Positions 10,129 to 19,776 are shown, counted from the stretch's first letter. The stretch is 64,000 nt of DNA from Gemmatimonadota bacterium (GCA_030430625.1 JAUIKL010000002.1:27279-91278); one strand, 5' to 3'. Made by a program: numbers and translations. The notes: generated by a model from the letters alone, not told the origin.

Positions 10129-10867
10129 ACCGTCCCTCCACGTAGTCTCGGGTTCGCTGGTCCTTCACCTCTCCGGTGAACAGTTCCTCGGTCTCTCCGA
10201 CTTCGACGAGGTCCCCGTTGAGGAAGAAGGCCGTCCGATCGGCGAGCCGTCGCGCCTGCTGCACGAGGTTGGTGACCATGACGATCGTCATCTCGTCCTT
10301 CAGATCGCGAAGGACGTCTTCGATCCGCATCGTCGTGACCGGATCCACGGCAATCGAAAACTCGTCGAGGAGGAGGAGCTCGGGCTCCTGCGAGAGGGCC
10401 CGCGCGATCGTGAGTCGCTGCTGCTGACCACCGGACAGAAGGCTCCCCAGGGCGGTGAGCCTGTCCTTCACCTCGTCCCACAACGCAGCCCGTTGGAGGC
10501 ACCGCTCGACGATCTCGTCGAGTTTCGACTTCTTCTTCACGCCACGGAGGCGGGGAGAGAGGGCCACGTTGTCGTAGATCGTCATCGGGAGCCCGACGGG
10601 CAGGGGGAAGACGACCCCGATCCGCTGCCGGAGGTTGTACACGTTGCGGATCTGATGGATGTCCCGACCGTTGAAGAGAATGGTCCCCTCGACGGACATC
10701 GCCGAATTCTCCTCGTCCATGCGGTTGAGCGTCCGGAGGAACGAGGTCTTGCCGCTCCCCGCCGGCCCGATGATCCCGAAGACCTCGTTCCGTCGGACAT
10801 CGAGGTCGACGTTCTCCAGGGCCACGTCGGACCCGTAACGAATGGTCAGACCCCGCACCGACAGCAT
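10121..10867 (-). CDS. pstB: PstB-type phosphate ABC transporter ATP-binding protein with degenerate H-loop
   Basis: Walker A GPAGSGKT, signature LSGGQQQ; D-loop IAVD and H-loop VTNL (His to Asn); start chosen at 10867. Confidence 0.9.
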   Translation of the reverse strand: MLSVRGLTIRYGSDVALENVDLDVRRNEVFGIIGPAGSGKTSFLRTLNRMDEENSAMSVEGTILFNGRDIHQIRNVYNLRQRIGVVFPLPVGLPMTIYDNVALSPRLRGVKKKSKLDEIVERCLQRAALWDEVKDRLTALGSLLSGGQQQRLTIARALSQEPELLLLDEFSIAVDPVTTMRIEDVLRDLKDEMTIVMVTNLVQQARRLADRTAFFLNGDLVEVGETEELFTGEVKDQRTRDYVEGRFG

Positions 10868-10899
10868 GTGGTCGCCCTCGACGCCGGCAGCCTCCGGAC

Positions 10900-11769
10900 T
10901 CACCACTTCTTCTTGCCCCGGAGGTACATACGGAACGCGATCGATGCAGCGTTCATCAGGAGCACCATCGAGATGAGAACGAGCGCCGTGCCGAACTTGA
11001 TCTCGTCCGGCATGTTCGGGACCGAGTTCGAGATCGTGAAGAGGTGGAGCGACATCGCCATGGTCGGCTCGAGCACCCCGGCCGGGAGGAACGGCAGGAA
11101 GGTGACCGCCCCGGTGAACATGATCGGGGCAGTTTCTCCCGCCGACCGCGACACCTCGAGAATCACACCCGTCAGGATCCCGCTGATCGCGTTGGGCAGA
11201 ACGACACGTCGGATCGTCTCCCAACGCGTCGCCCCCATGTTCCAGCACGCCTCGCGGAAGGCCATCGGAACAGCCTGGAGAGCCTCCCGGGTCGAGACGA
11301 TCACGACCGGGAGCGTCATGATGGCCAACGTCAGCGAGGCCGCGAGGATGCTGATCCCGAATCGGAAAAAGACGACGAACGCGCCCACACCGAAGAGGGC
11401 GTGCACGATCGAGGGCACACCGGCCAGGTTGATGATCGCGAGGTTGATCAGCCTCGTCAGCAGGTTGTCCGGAGCGTACTCCGACAGGTAGATGGCGGCG
11501 GCCACGCCGATCGGAACCGACGCGAGGAGCGCCACGACCACGAGCCAGATCGTTCCGACGAGTGGGAAGAGAATCCCGCCCTGTCGTCCCTGATCGGACG
11601 GCGGGGTGAACAGGAAGTCGAAGCTGACTGCCGGACCGCCCTCACGGATGAGCAACGCCAGGATGATCAGGACCGGCGCCACCAGAAGGACCGTCATCAG
11701 CCCGAAGAGGACGCGAAAGAGGAACTCGACCCGCCGGTTCCTCTCGTTGAGCGCGGTCGCCTGGAACAT
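10900..11769 (-). CDS. pstA: Phosphate ABC transporter permease PstA
   Basis: Permease with EAxxxMGATRWETIRRVVLPNAISGILTGVIL motif, located after pstC. Confidence 0.92.
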   Translation of the reverse strand: MFQATALNERNRRVEFLFRVLFGLMTVLLVAPVLIILALLIREGGPAVSFDFLFTPPSDQGRQGGILFPLVGTIWLVVVALLASVPIGVAAAIYLSEYAPDNLLTRLINLAIINLAGVPSIVHALFGVGAFVVFFRFGISILAASLTLAIMTLPVVIVSTREALQAVPMAFREACWNMGATRWETIRRVVLPNAISGILTGVILEVSRSAGETAPIMFTGAVTFLPFLPAGVLEPTMAMSLHLFTISNSVPNMPDEIKFGTALVLISMVLLMNAASIAFRMYLRGKKKW

Positions 11770-11771
11770 CG

Positions 11772-12701
11772 TCAGCCTCGGGGCGCGCCACGGCGGACGG
11801 CGAAGTCCGCGGCGAGGTTGATGAGGAAGGTGATCACGAAGAGGAAGATCCCGAGCGTGAAGAGTGCCTGATAGTGCTCGGAGCCCCGCGGTGCGTCACC
11901 GAGCTCGGCGGCGATCGTGGCCGTGAGGGCTCGGACGGAGTCGAAGGGGGAGGTGGGGATGTTGATGGCGTGCCCACTCGCCATCAAAACGGCCATCGTC
12001 TCCCCGAAACCTCGACCCACCCCGAGGAGGAGGGCCGCCACCAGTCCGTTGCGACCGGCCGGGAGGACGACTTGCCACACCACCTGCCACCGGGTCGCAC
12101 CCATGGCCTCCGCGGCTTCCCGGTAGCTGTCGGGGACAGCCTTCAACGCGTCCTCGGCGATCGTCGTCATGATCGGGGCCGCCATGAGGCCCAGGATCAC
12201 GCCCGAGTTGAGCACCCCGACCCCGACGGGTTGATCGAAGGTGTCGATGATGAGCGGGCTCATGATCGAGAGCCCGATGAAACCCCACACGACCGACGGA
12301 ATCGCGGCCAGGAGTTCGACCAGCACCTTCAAGCCCTCTCGCGTCCGCCCGGTCGCGAATTCGGCGATGAAGATCGCCGCGCCCAGGGAGAACGGGACCG
12401 CCACCAGCATCGCCAGCCCGGTCACTGCTGCCGTTCCGGCTATCAGAGCGAGCGCGCCGTAACGAGGGTTGTTCTCCGATGTGGGTCGCCACTCGATCGA
12501 GGTGAGGAACTCGCCGATGTCGAGTGTCCCGAAGACGAAGCCGAAGCCCTCGCGAGAGATGAAGACGAAGATCCCCATGACGAAGACGATGGCGGACACA
12601 CCGCCGACGAAGACGAGGCCGCCCACGGCCTTGTCGACGTACCACGACCGACCCCGGTGATCGAGGTCGACCTTTGCGATGGACCCGCTGTCAGCGGGCA
12701 T
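11772..12701 (-). CDS. pstC: Phosphate ABC transporter permease PstC
   Basis: EAAEAMGATRWQVVWQVVLPAGRNGLVAALLLGVGRGFGETMAVLMASG motif. Confidence 0.93.
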   Translation of the reverse strand: MPADSGSIAKVDLDHRGRSWYVDKAVGGLVFVGGVSAIVFVMGIFVFISREGFGFVFGTLDIGEFLTSIEWRPTSENNPRYGALALIAGTAAVTGLAMLVAVPFSLGAAIFIAEFATGRTREGLKVLVELLAAIPSVVWGFIGLSIMSPLIIDTFDQPVGVGVLNSGVILGLMAAPIMTTIAEDALKAVPDSYREAAEAMGATRWQVVWQVVLPAGRNGLVAALLLGVGRGFGETMAVLMASGHAINIPTSPFDSVRALTATIAAELGDAPRGSEHYQALFTLGIFLFVITFLINLAADFAVRRGAPRG

Positions 12702-13755
12702 CCGGACCTGCCAACGTCTTCATGAGGTCCTGGACCCGGACCACGATCTCCTTGTACAGGGACTCGAAGTCCTCGTGCTCCTGCATGTCCCACTCGACCA
12801 CCGTCGTCCTGTACGGGACGTGGCCCAGGCGCGCCCGCTCTCCCTCGCCGAGCACCACGACGACGTGATAGTGCTGCGGGCGATCGGTCAGAGACTCCAA
12901 CCGGCTCGGTGCGGCCAGGGTCACGTCGACGCCCCGGTCGTCCATGAGTTCGACGAGGCGGGGATCCAGCCGCTCCTTCGGGGCCCAGCCCGCGCTATCG
13001 TAACGCCCGCTTTCGGGGAACGCCTTCCTTGCGTACGCCTCGGCCATCTGGCTTCCGACGGCGTTGTCGGCATCGACGAAGAGGATCCGGTGGACCCGAG
13101 GGGGTGCCTCCTTACCCGACTGCACGAACGCCGTCTGCTCCGAGATGTTCTCGGCCTGCTCGGCGACACGCTTGATCAGGTTGATGATCCTGAGCAGCCC
13201 GAAGATGTCTCGAAGTGATGCCTTCTCTTCCTCGGCCGCCCGCAAGAGCTCCGCCATCACCGTCTCCAGGGTGAAGTCGGTCTTGTCGGCCATCCCGTAG
13301 GCCCTCCGCGCCGCCTCGACGTCACCGTCGTGGAACGCTTCGATGGCCTGGGCGAGCGTAACGCGAGCCTGCTGCCCGATCAGTTCGATGTCACGACCGA
13401 CCGCCGCGGGCGGCGGCCCCGACAGGCGCGCGACCTCACGTCCGATCGAGTCCGCATAGTCACCGACGCGTTCGAGCGCGACGTCGAGCCGGAGCACACC
13501 GGACGCGAAGCGGAGGTGCCCCGCGCTCGGGGCATGCCGAACGATGAATGCGTGACACAGTCGGTCGATCTGGTGGATTCGTCGGTTGACCTGGCGATCA
13601 CCGAGGACGACACGGGCCGCCAGATTCCGATCGACCGTGATCAGCGCGGTGATCGCATCGTGGACCTGGTCTTCGACCAGGCTGCATACCGTCTTGAGCT
13701 TGCGACGGATCTCGTCTAGATCCGCCTCCATCCGCTCTTCGTAGTGGGAACTCAT
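12691..13755 (-). CDS. phoU: PhoU protein with C-terminal LMW-phosphatase/ArsC-like domain lacking catalytic residues
   Basis: N-terminal PhoU helical repeats (LEDQVHDAITALITVD..., VALERVGDYADSIGREV); C-terminal RILFVDADNAVGSQMAEAYARK aligned to ArsC-type FLCxxNxxRSQMAEG. Confidence 0.85.
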   Translation of the reverse strand: MSSHYEERMEADLDEIRRKLKTVCSLVEDQVHDAITALITVDRNLAARVVLGDRQVNRRIHQIDRLCHAFIVRHAPSAGHLRFASGVLRLDVALERVGDYADSIGREVARLSGPPPAAVGRDIELIGQQARVTLAQAIEAFHDGDVEAARRAYGMADKTDFTLETVMAELLRAAEEEKASLRDIFGLLRIINLIKRVAEQAENISEQTAFVQSGKEAPPRVHRILFVDADNAVGSQMAEAYARKAFPESGRYDSAGWAPKERLDPRLVELMDDRGVDVTLAAPSRLESLTDRPQHYHVVVVLGEGERARLGHVPYRTTVVEWDMQEHEDFESLYKEIVVRVQDLMKTLAGPDAR

Positions 13756-13767
13756 CGTATCGACCCC

Positions 13768-14631
13768 TCAGCCGCAGTCGACCTCGACCGCCGGCGCGTA
13801 CCCCATGTCACTGATGATACACTGACCCTCGGGTCCAAGAATCCAGTCCATGTAAGCTCCCACCGCTCCCTCGGGCGTGCCGGCGGTGTACATGAAGAGC
13901 GGGCGGGCGATCGGGTAGCTACCGTCGACGGCCGTCTGCACCGTGGCGGTCACACACGCACCACCGTCGACGACGACGCAGGGCATGGCGATGTGCTCTG
14001 TGGCGTACGCGAGACCGGAGTACCCGATGGCACACGGGGTCTGCTCGACCAGCTCCACGACCTCCGAGGACCCGTTCATGTCCCGGGAGCCGAGCTTGAA
14101 CTCGGACTCTCCGAGGACGGCTTCCCGGAAGTAGGCGTACGTGCCGGAGTTGTTCTGCCGGCTGACCCGAATGATCTCGTCACTCTGACAACCCGGGACC
14201 GAAACACCCACATCACTCCACGACTCCAGGGTTCCGTCCTCACCGAAGATGCCTCTGAGCTGGCCCAGGGTGATCTCGGTCAGTGGATTGTCGGGATGGA
14301 GGAAGATCGCGAGCGCGTCGTAGCCGACGATGTGCTCGATCGGGTCCGTACCACCCTCGCGGGCCGAGGCGATTTCGCTCTCCCGCATGGCGCGACTCGA
14401 GTTCGCGATGTCGATCGTGCCGTTGATCATCGACGAGATCCCGGTCCCCGACCCTCCACCACTCACGGCCACGGCCACGTTGGGGGCGATCTCGCGATAA
14501 CGCTCAGCCCACGCCTGTGCGACGTTGACGAGCGTATCAGATCCGCGGTTCTGAATGACGGTGCGGTCCCCCGCACCCCCACAGGCCAGGGTAAGCAGGA
14601 TCACGGACATCAGGGGGGTGCGTCGCTTCAC
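13768..14631 (-). CDS. pstS: PstS-family phosphate-binding protein
   Basis: GSDTLVNVAQAWAERY, VSGGGSGTGISSMINGTIDIANSSR; GTG start chosen at 14631 before hydrophobic leader ending LTLACGG. Confidence 0.9.
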   Translation of the reverse strand: MKRRTPLMSVILLTLACGGAGDRTVIQNRGSDTLVNVAQAWAERYREIAPNVAVAVSGGGSGTGISSMINGTIDIANSSRAMRESEIASAREGGTDPIEHIVGYDALAIFLHPDNPLTEITLGQLRGIFGEDGTLESWSDVGVSVPGCQSDEIIRVSRQNNSGTYAYFREAVLGESEFKLGSRDMNGSSEVVELVEQTPCAIGYSGLAYATEHIAMPCVVVDGGACVTATVQTAVDGSYPIARPLFMYTAGTPEGAVGAYMDWILGPEGQCIISDMGYAPAVEVDCG

Positions 14632-14773
14632 TCGGCTCCTCCGTTCGTGGGGCGCGGCAAGAATATCACACAGCGAGACATGAATGTCACACGCGAGCAC
14701 ACCGGCCGCCCTTGCCAGCCGTCCATCACCCACGGCACAATCCGCTCACTCACCTCAGCCACCGAGTACGACT

Positions 14774-15571
14774 ATGCGCCTTCTGGTTACAGCCGCCCTT
14801 CTCGTGTGCGCGTCGGCCACGCCGCTCGCCGCCCAGATCCTCCCCTCCGTATTCCTCGAGGAGTTGACGTGGACCGAGGTCCGCGACGCGATCGACTCCG
14901 GGACGACGACGATCATCATCCCCACGGCGGGGACGGAACAGAACGGACCGCACATGGTCCTGGGCAAGCACAAGTTCATCATCAACCACGCGTCGGCCAT
15001 GATCGCGCGTGAGTTGGGTAACGCCCTCGTCGCCCCTGTGGTGACCTACGTGCCCGAGGGAGACGTGAACAACCCCACCCGAGGACACATGTCCAAGGCC
15101 GGGACGATCACCCTTCCCGAGGAGTACTACATGAAGCTCCTCGAGTACGCCGCGCGCAGCCTCGAAGTCCACGGCTTCACCGACATCGTCATGATCGGTG
15201 ACAGCGGCGGGAACCAGAACGGGATGGAGCAGGTCGCCAACATGTTGAACGAGGAGTGGGGTGCCGGCGGCGCTCGGGTCCACTTCGTCGGTGACTACTA
15301 CGGCAACAACGGATTCCGCGAGTGGCTGATCGAGCAGGGCGAGACGCCCGAGACGATCGGGGGCCATGCCGGCATCTCGGACACGTCCCAGCTCCTCGCG
15401 GTCGATCCGCGCCACATCCGCACGGACAAGCTGGCTCCGCGAGGCGGCGGACCGGACAGCGGTGTGTCCGGTGATCCGACGCGCGCTTCGGTCGAGCGCG
15501 GCGTCATGGGAATCCAGTTCAAGGTCGACGCGGCCCTGAACCAGATCCGCGCCTTGATGGGCAACCAGTAG
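14774..15571 (+). CDS. Exported creatininase-family protein with altered metal ligands
   Basis: Signal peptide MRLLVTAALLVCASATPLAAQ; GTEQNGPHMVLGKH aligned to creatininase EQHGPHLPLxTD. Confidence 0.8.
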   Translation: MRLLVTAALLVCASATPLAAQILPSVFLEELTWTEVRDAIDSGTTTIIIPTAGTEQNGPHMVLGKHKFIINHASAMIARELGNALVAPVVTYVPEGDVNNPTRGHMSKAGTITLPEEYYMKLLEYAARSLEVHGFTDIVMIGDSGGNQNGMEQVANMLNEEWGAGGARVHFVGDYYGNNGFREWLIEQGETPETIGGHAGISDTSQLLAVDPRHIRTDKLAPRGGGPDSGVSGDPTRASVERGVMGIQFKVDAALNQIRALMGNQ

Positions 15572-15595
15572 CCCCGGGCCGGCCACGCAGTCCCG

Positions 15596-15642
15596 AACGG
15601 CCGGGAGCGCCGCGCTGACACGCGCGGTCGCTCCCGGCCGTT
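15596..15642. terminator. Bidirectional terminator between convergent genes
   Basis: AACGGCCGGGAGCG-CCGCGC-TGACAC-GCGCGG-T-CGCTCCCGGCCGTT followed by TTCCTT; sits between stops at 15571 and 15649. Confidence 0.85.
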
Positions 15643-15648
15643 TCCTTG

Positions 15649-17025
15649 TCAGCCCCCGGTTCGGCGGAGCCGATACAAACCGGAGATGGCGTCCACATCG
15701 AGCCTTCCTGCTTCCGGGGCGAACGTGTAGGTCGTCCGGCCTTCCTCCCACACCCAACCGCCCCGGTACCGGAGGGTGGAGGGCTCGGAGAGCGATCCGT
15801 CGCCCTGGATCCGGCGAAGCGTGAGATCACGTCCCTCGGCCTCGATCACCAGAGACACCGTCGCCCCCCTTCCCTCGCCTGTGAACTCACCGGTGATCCG
15901 GGACAGGTCACGCGTGACGGCTGGCTCGACCGACTCGACGCGCGGGCCGAGGACCGCTTCCGCGAGCTGGTCCGCCAGCTCCCCCGGACCGACCGGACCC
16001 GTCCCGTTCTGGAGCACGACGACGGAGAGCCGTTCGTCCGGGTAGTAGTCGAGAGACGACAGGAAACCGTTGATCCCGCCACCGTGGGACAGAACCCTGC
16101 GATCACCGTCGACGAACACCGAAATCCCCTTCGCGTACCGCGTCGGGGTCCCGTCGTTCAGGGGCTCCGCGGTGATCAGCGACCGATACGAGGCCGGGGA
16201 GAGGATCTCCCCTTCGTGCACGGCCCGATTCCACCGAACCAGATCCTCGACCGTCGAGCAGAGGGACCCGGCCGCGTAGGGCCATGTGTGATCCAGGTAT
16301 CGGGCCCGAATCACTTCATCCGGTCCGATGGCATCGTAGCCGTGCGCCCGCCGACTCCGCACACGCGCTTCGCTGCAGTAGTACGAGTCGACCATACCCG
16401 CAGGCGCGAAGAGGCGCTCCCGGACGAAGTCTTCGTAGCTCAGCCCCGAAACCGCTTCGATGATCAGGCCGAGGAAGAAGTAACCCGAGTTGTTGTAGAT
16501 CAGGGCTTCACCGGGCTCGAACTGGAACGGCTCCGCCTCGACGAGACGCACCAGAGTGTCCCGCGGCAGGTCCAGCGGCGTCAGCTCGCCGAAGAAGGGA
16601 AGTTCGGTGTAGCCGCGAATCCCGGAGGTGTGATCGAGGAGGCGGCGAACCGACACCTCTCTCCCGCGAAGATCGTAGTCGATGTATCGGTCGAAGCTGG
16701 CTTCGAGATCGATCCGGCCCTCTTCGGCCAGAAGCAGGACGGCCGCCGCGGTGAACTGCTTCGTGACCGATCCGATCTCGTAGCTCGCGTGCCCATCGGT
16801 AGGGGTCGCGACGTCCCACTCGAGGTCGACCCATCCGTACCCCCGTTGGAGAATCACCTCGTCTCCCCGGACCACCGCTACGGAAACTCCGGGAACGATG
16901 GGACTGTCGACATGTGCTCGAGCCAGCGAGTCGAGCGTCTCCTCCAGAGCCGGGGCAGCGACCTGAGCTGCGACGGGTGCAGCGGCGGGCACGGCCGCGG
17001 CCAGGAAGAAGAGGGGCGCCACCAT
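15649..17025 (-). CDS. Serine hydrolase, class C beta-lactamase-like
   Basis: SVTK (SxxK) and YNN motifs, HGGGINGF; signal peptide MVAPLFFLAAAVPAAAPVAAQ. Confidence 0.88.
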   Translation of the reverse strand: MVAPLFFLAAAVPAAAPVAAQVAAPALEETLDSLARAHVDSPIVPGVSVAVVRGDEVILQRGYGWVDLEWDVATPTDGHASYEIGSVTKQFTAAAVLLLAEEGRIDLEASFDRYIDYDLRGREVSVRRLLDHTSGIRGYTELPFFGELTPLDLPRDTLVRLVEAEPFQFEPGEALIYNNSGYFFLGLIIEAVSGLSYEDFVRERLFAPAGMVDSYYCSEARVRSRRAHGYDAIGPDEVIRARYLDHTWPYAAGSLCSTVEDLVRWNRAVHEGEILSPASYRSLITAEPLNDGTPTRYAKGISVFVDGDRRVLSHGGGINGFLSSLDYYPDERLSVVVLQNGTGPVGPGELADQLAEAVLGPRVESVEPAVTRDLSRITGEFTGEGRGATVSLVIEAEGRDLTLRRIQGDGSLSEPSTLRYRGGWVWEEGRTTYTFAPEAGRLDVDAISGLYRLRRTGG

Positions 17026-17168
17026 GGTCCATCGCCTCACACCGCACCTCCGCTCCGAGGTTTCGCTCGCCCCGCGAGGGCTCACCCCATCGATCATGCT
17101 TCGGACCGCGCCCAACCACCACCCTGGACATCGTTGACCTCGCACGGCGGGGCGTGGGATCATACCAG

Positions 17169-17909
17169 ATGAGCCACGACACTCGCCCGACGACGGGGTC
17201 CGCCCCGATCTCCCTTCGCCTCGAAGGAGAACGCATCGTCGAGACGGTGGAGCGCCTGAGCCGACGCATCGGGGAACGCTTTCCCGACTCGGGCCTCAAC
17301 CGCCTCGGATCGGACCTCCTCGAGATTGCTCGACACACTCAGGAGCACCTGGACGAGATCGCCCGCCCGATCCTCTGGCTCCGGACCGCGACCTGGCTGA
17401 TGGCGACCCTCCTGATCGCCGGCGCACTGGCCGCCTTCTGGGCGGTGCTCGCAGCCATCCCCGAGGGCTTCGAGAACCCCCTGGAAGCGGTCCAGGTCCT
17501 CGAGGCCGGGATCCAGGACGTGGTCTTCGTCGGCTTCGGCCTGGTCTTCCTCGTCACGGCGGAGAACCGACTTCGGCGAAAACAGGCGCTCGTCTTCCTC
17601 CGGGAGCTTCGTGCGCTGGCTCACATCGTGGACATGCATCAGTTGACCAAGGATCCCGATCGGCTCCTCCACCCGGTCGAGGATACGGCGTCGTCCCCGA
17701 GTCGCGTTCTCACGCGGGACGAGCTCGGTCGGTACCTCGACTACTGTTCCGAGATCCTCAGCCTGACATCGAAGCTGGCCGCGCTCTACGCGCAGCGTTT
17801 CGACGACTCCGTGGTTCTCCAGGCGGTCGACGAAGTCGAGGTCCTCACCGGTGGGCTGAGCAACAAGATCTGGCAGAAGATCATGATGCTGGACCAGGCT
17901 CACGGCTGA
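17169..17909 (+). CDS. Membrane protein of unknown function with two TM segments
   Basis: TM segments ATWLMATLLIAGALAAFWAVLAAI and VVFVGFGLVFLV. Confidence 0.75.
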   Translation: MSHDTRPTTGSAPISLRLEGERIVETVERLSRRIGERFPDSGLNRLGSDLLEIARHTQEHLDEIARPILWLRTATWLMATLLIAGALAAFWAVLAAIPEGFENPLEAVQVLEAGIQDVVFVGFGLVFLVTAENRLRRKQALVFLRELRALAHIVDMHQLTKDPDRLLHPVEDTASSPSRVLTRDELGRYLDYCSEILSLTSKLAALYAQRFDDSVVLQAVDEVEVLTGGLSNKIWQKIMMLDQAHG

Positions 17910-17911
17910 GG

Positions 17912-18940
17912 TCAGCGCGCCTCGAACATCGTGTTCGGGAGGAGTTCGAAGTACGAGAGGGATTCGTTGGCGGCGTACACGTTGCACGAGGCGTAGCGGA
18001 CGCTCGTCCGCATGTCCAACGAAGAAGGCGAATTGTTCGCGTCCAACCCCGCGATCAGCATGCCGTCCACGGAGCCGCCCCCAAGGAAGCCGAGGAAGGG
18101 CTCGTCCATGTTCTCGACGAGGACGATCCCGTCCCAGTTGAAGAGGAACCAGGGTCGGAAGTTGCCGACCCAGATGAGCACGCCCCGGTTGTGGCGCCCG
18201 GCGGTGTTGAGGATCGAAGCCCCCGTGTAGCGGACGAGGGGGAACGAGTCGGCCGGGATCGATCCGAGAGAAGGCAGCGTGTTTTCGTAGTCCACCGGGA
18301 AGTCCGGGTCGCTCAGCACGTCCCACCGCGCCACGATCGAGTCCCGTACTTCCGTCCATCCGCCGGGCCAGAGCTCGAAGAGTGGCACGCCGACCGACGT
18401 GCCGAGTACCGACGATCGGGCCACCACACCCGCGATCGGCGTCGCGCCTCCCCCCGGGCACTGCAGAAAGGTGTTAGTGTCGATTCCGACCGTCGTGCCG
18501 AGCGGGTGCACGATGAGGCTGTTCACCGAAGTCACCAGAGCCGCCATGTGCGGAATCGGTCGGCGATGCAGGACCGCCTGGGCCGCCACGATCCGACGGG
18601 CCGGTGAGTCGGGCGTGCGCGGATCCGCGACGGTCGCCTCGGCCTTCAGGGTGTATACGTGGGTCAGCGAATCGGTCTCCGCCATCTTCCGGGGCGTGAC
18701 GACGACGACGCCGTCGCCCATGGCATAGGTCACGGTGTCGGGCACCGTCCCCGAGTGTTCACCCACGAAGCGCTCGATCCCCGCGCGCGCTACTGCCAGC
18801 GCCTCGTCTCCCTGGCTGGAGTAGCGAGCCATCGCGCCCTCGGACGCGACGACGAGGTAGCCGGCCGCCCCCGCCACCGAGATGGCGAACAGCATGAACA
18901 CGACGAGCGCGAGGACGAAGCCGCGGTCGGCGCGTGTCAT
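17912..18940 (-). CDS. PilX-like minor pilin / prepilin-associated protein
   Basis: RGFVLALVVFMLFAISVAGAAGYLVV N-terminus; overlaps start of the preceding prepilin operon gene; ORF upstream of 18940 is a shadow extension. Confidence 0.7.
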   Translation of the reverse strand: MTRADRGFVLALVVFMLFAISVAGAAGYLVVASEGAMARYSSQGDEALAVARAGIERFVGEHSGTVPDTVTYAMGDGVVVVTPRKMAETDSLTHVYTLKAEATVADPRTPDSPARRIVAAQAVLHRRPIPHMAALVTSVNSLIVHPLGTTVGIDTNTFLQCPGGGATPIAGVVARSSVLGTSVGVPLFELWPGGWTEVRDSIVARWDVLSDPDFPVDYENTLPSLGSIPADSFPLVRYTGASILNTAGRHNRGVLIWVGNFRPWFLFNWDGIVLVENMDEPFLGFLGGGSVDGMLIAGLDANNSPSSLDMRTSVRYASCNVYAANESLSYFELLPNTMFEAR

Positions 18941-19776
18941 CGGATCTGCCTCACCGCGATCTCGGTCGACCAGCCGAAGGTGACGTCGTCCAGTCCGCCG
19001 GTGGCCGCGGTCTTTCGGGCGTTCGCCACGACACGGATCGCGTCGATGGCTCCGACCGAGGCCGCAGTCACGGTGTCCACGTACGTGGAGCTGCCTGCCA
19101 CCCGATACTGGAACTGAGCGGTCGAATCCATCCCGGTGACGAACTCGAGTTCTGCGAAGCCTCGCGGTGTCCGGAAGAGCGATGTCGAGACCGAATCGAG
19201 GACGGAGAGACCGAAGGTGTACGTCGCCTCCCTGAAGAGCATCACGACGTCGCCCTCGACAGGGGTCGTCGAGAAGAGGCCGTTGAGCCCGACGATCCGA
19301 TGGAATTCGGTACTCGCGCCCGTCGTGTCGGCACCGGCCGCGGCACACCCGGACGCCGAGCCCGCATCCGACCCGTTCAACGTGGACCAGTCGGCCAGCG
19401 CGTACTCCCACGTCGAGTCGTTGCGAAGCGCGAGGCCGGCCACGGTAGAGGTGTTCAGGCGCGCCTCACCACCCGGCGTCTGGATGTCACCGAGCGAACT
19501 GCTGGCCTTGTTACAGATCACCGACGTGGCGATGGGGGAGCGGATGGTCAGCGTCCGGGCGCCCGCCACGACGATGCCGTCCTCGGCGGCGCTGCGGATA
19601 TCGAGCCCGAGAAGTTGCGTGGCGGCGCGGGCGTTGTCCTGGACCTCGGCCCGCAGGGTGAGGGTCGAGTAGAAGGTGTTCTGAACCAGGAAGGCGTGCG
19701 TGGCCAACGCGATCACGAGGCTCGACAGGACCAACGCAATCAGCGTCTCGACCAACGTGAAGCCCCCGGGCCGCAT
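18937..19776 (-). CDS. PilW-like prepilin
   Basis: Type IV prepilin motif G-FTLVETLIALVLSSLVIALATHAFLV; start at 19776. Confidence 0.8.
   Translation of the reverse strand: MRPGGFTLVETLIALVLSSLVIALATHAFLVQNTFYSTLTLRAEVQDNARAATQLLGLDIRSAAEDGIVVAGARTLTIRSPIATSVICNKASSSLGDIQTPGGEARLNTSTVAGLALRNDSTWEYALADWSTLNGSDAGSASGCAAAGADTTGASTEFHRIVGLNGLFSTTPVEGDVVMLFREATYTFGLSVLDSVSTSLFRTPRGFAELEFVTGMDSTAQFQYRVAGSSTYVDTVTAASVGAIDAIRVVANARKTAATGGLDDVTFGWSTEIAVRQIR

Noticed and set aside
13744-15012. 422-aa plus-strand ORF across pstS and creatininase start
   Set aside because: Shadow ORF in the antisense of pstS and out of frame with the creatininase
18941-19411. N-terminal 157 aa of the 499-aa ORF 17912..19411
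   Set aside because: Out-of-frame extension inside the PilW-like gene; true start at 18940 with prepilin-like N-terminus
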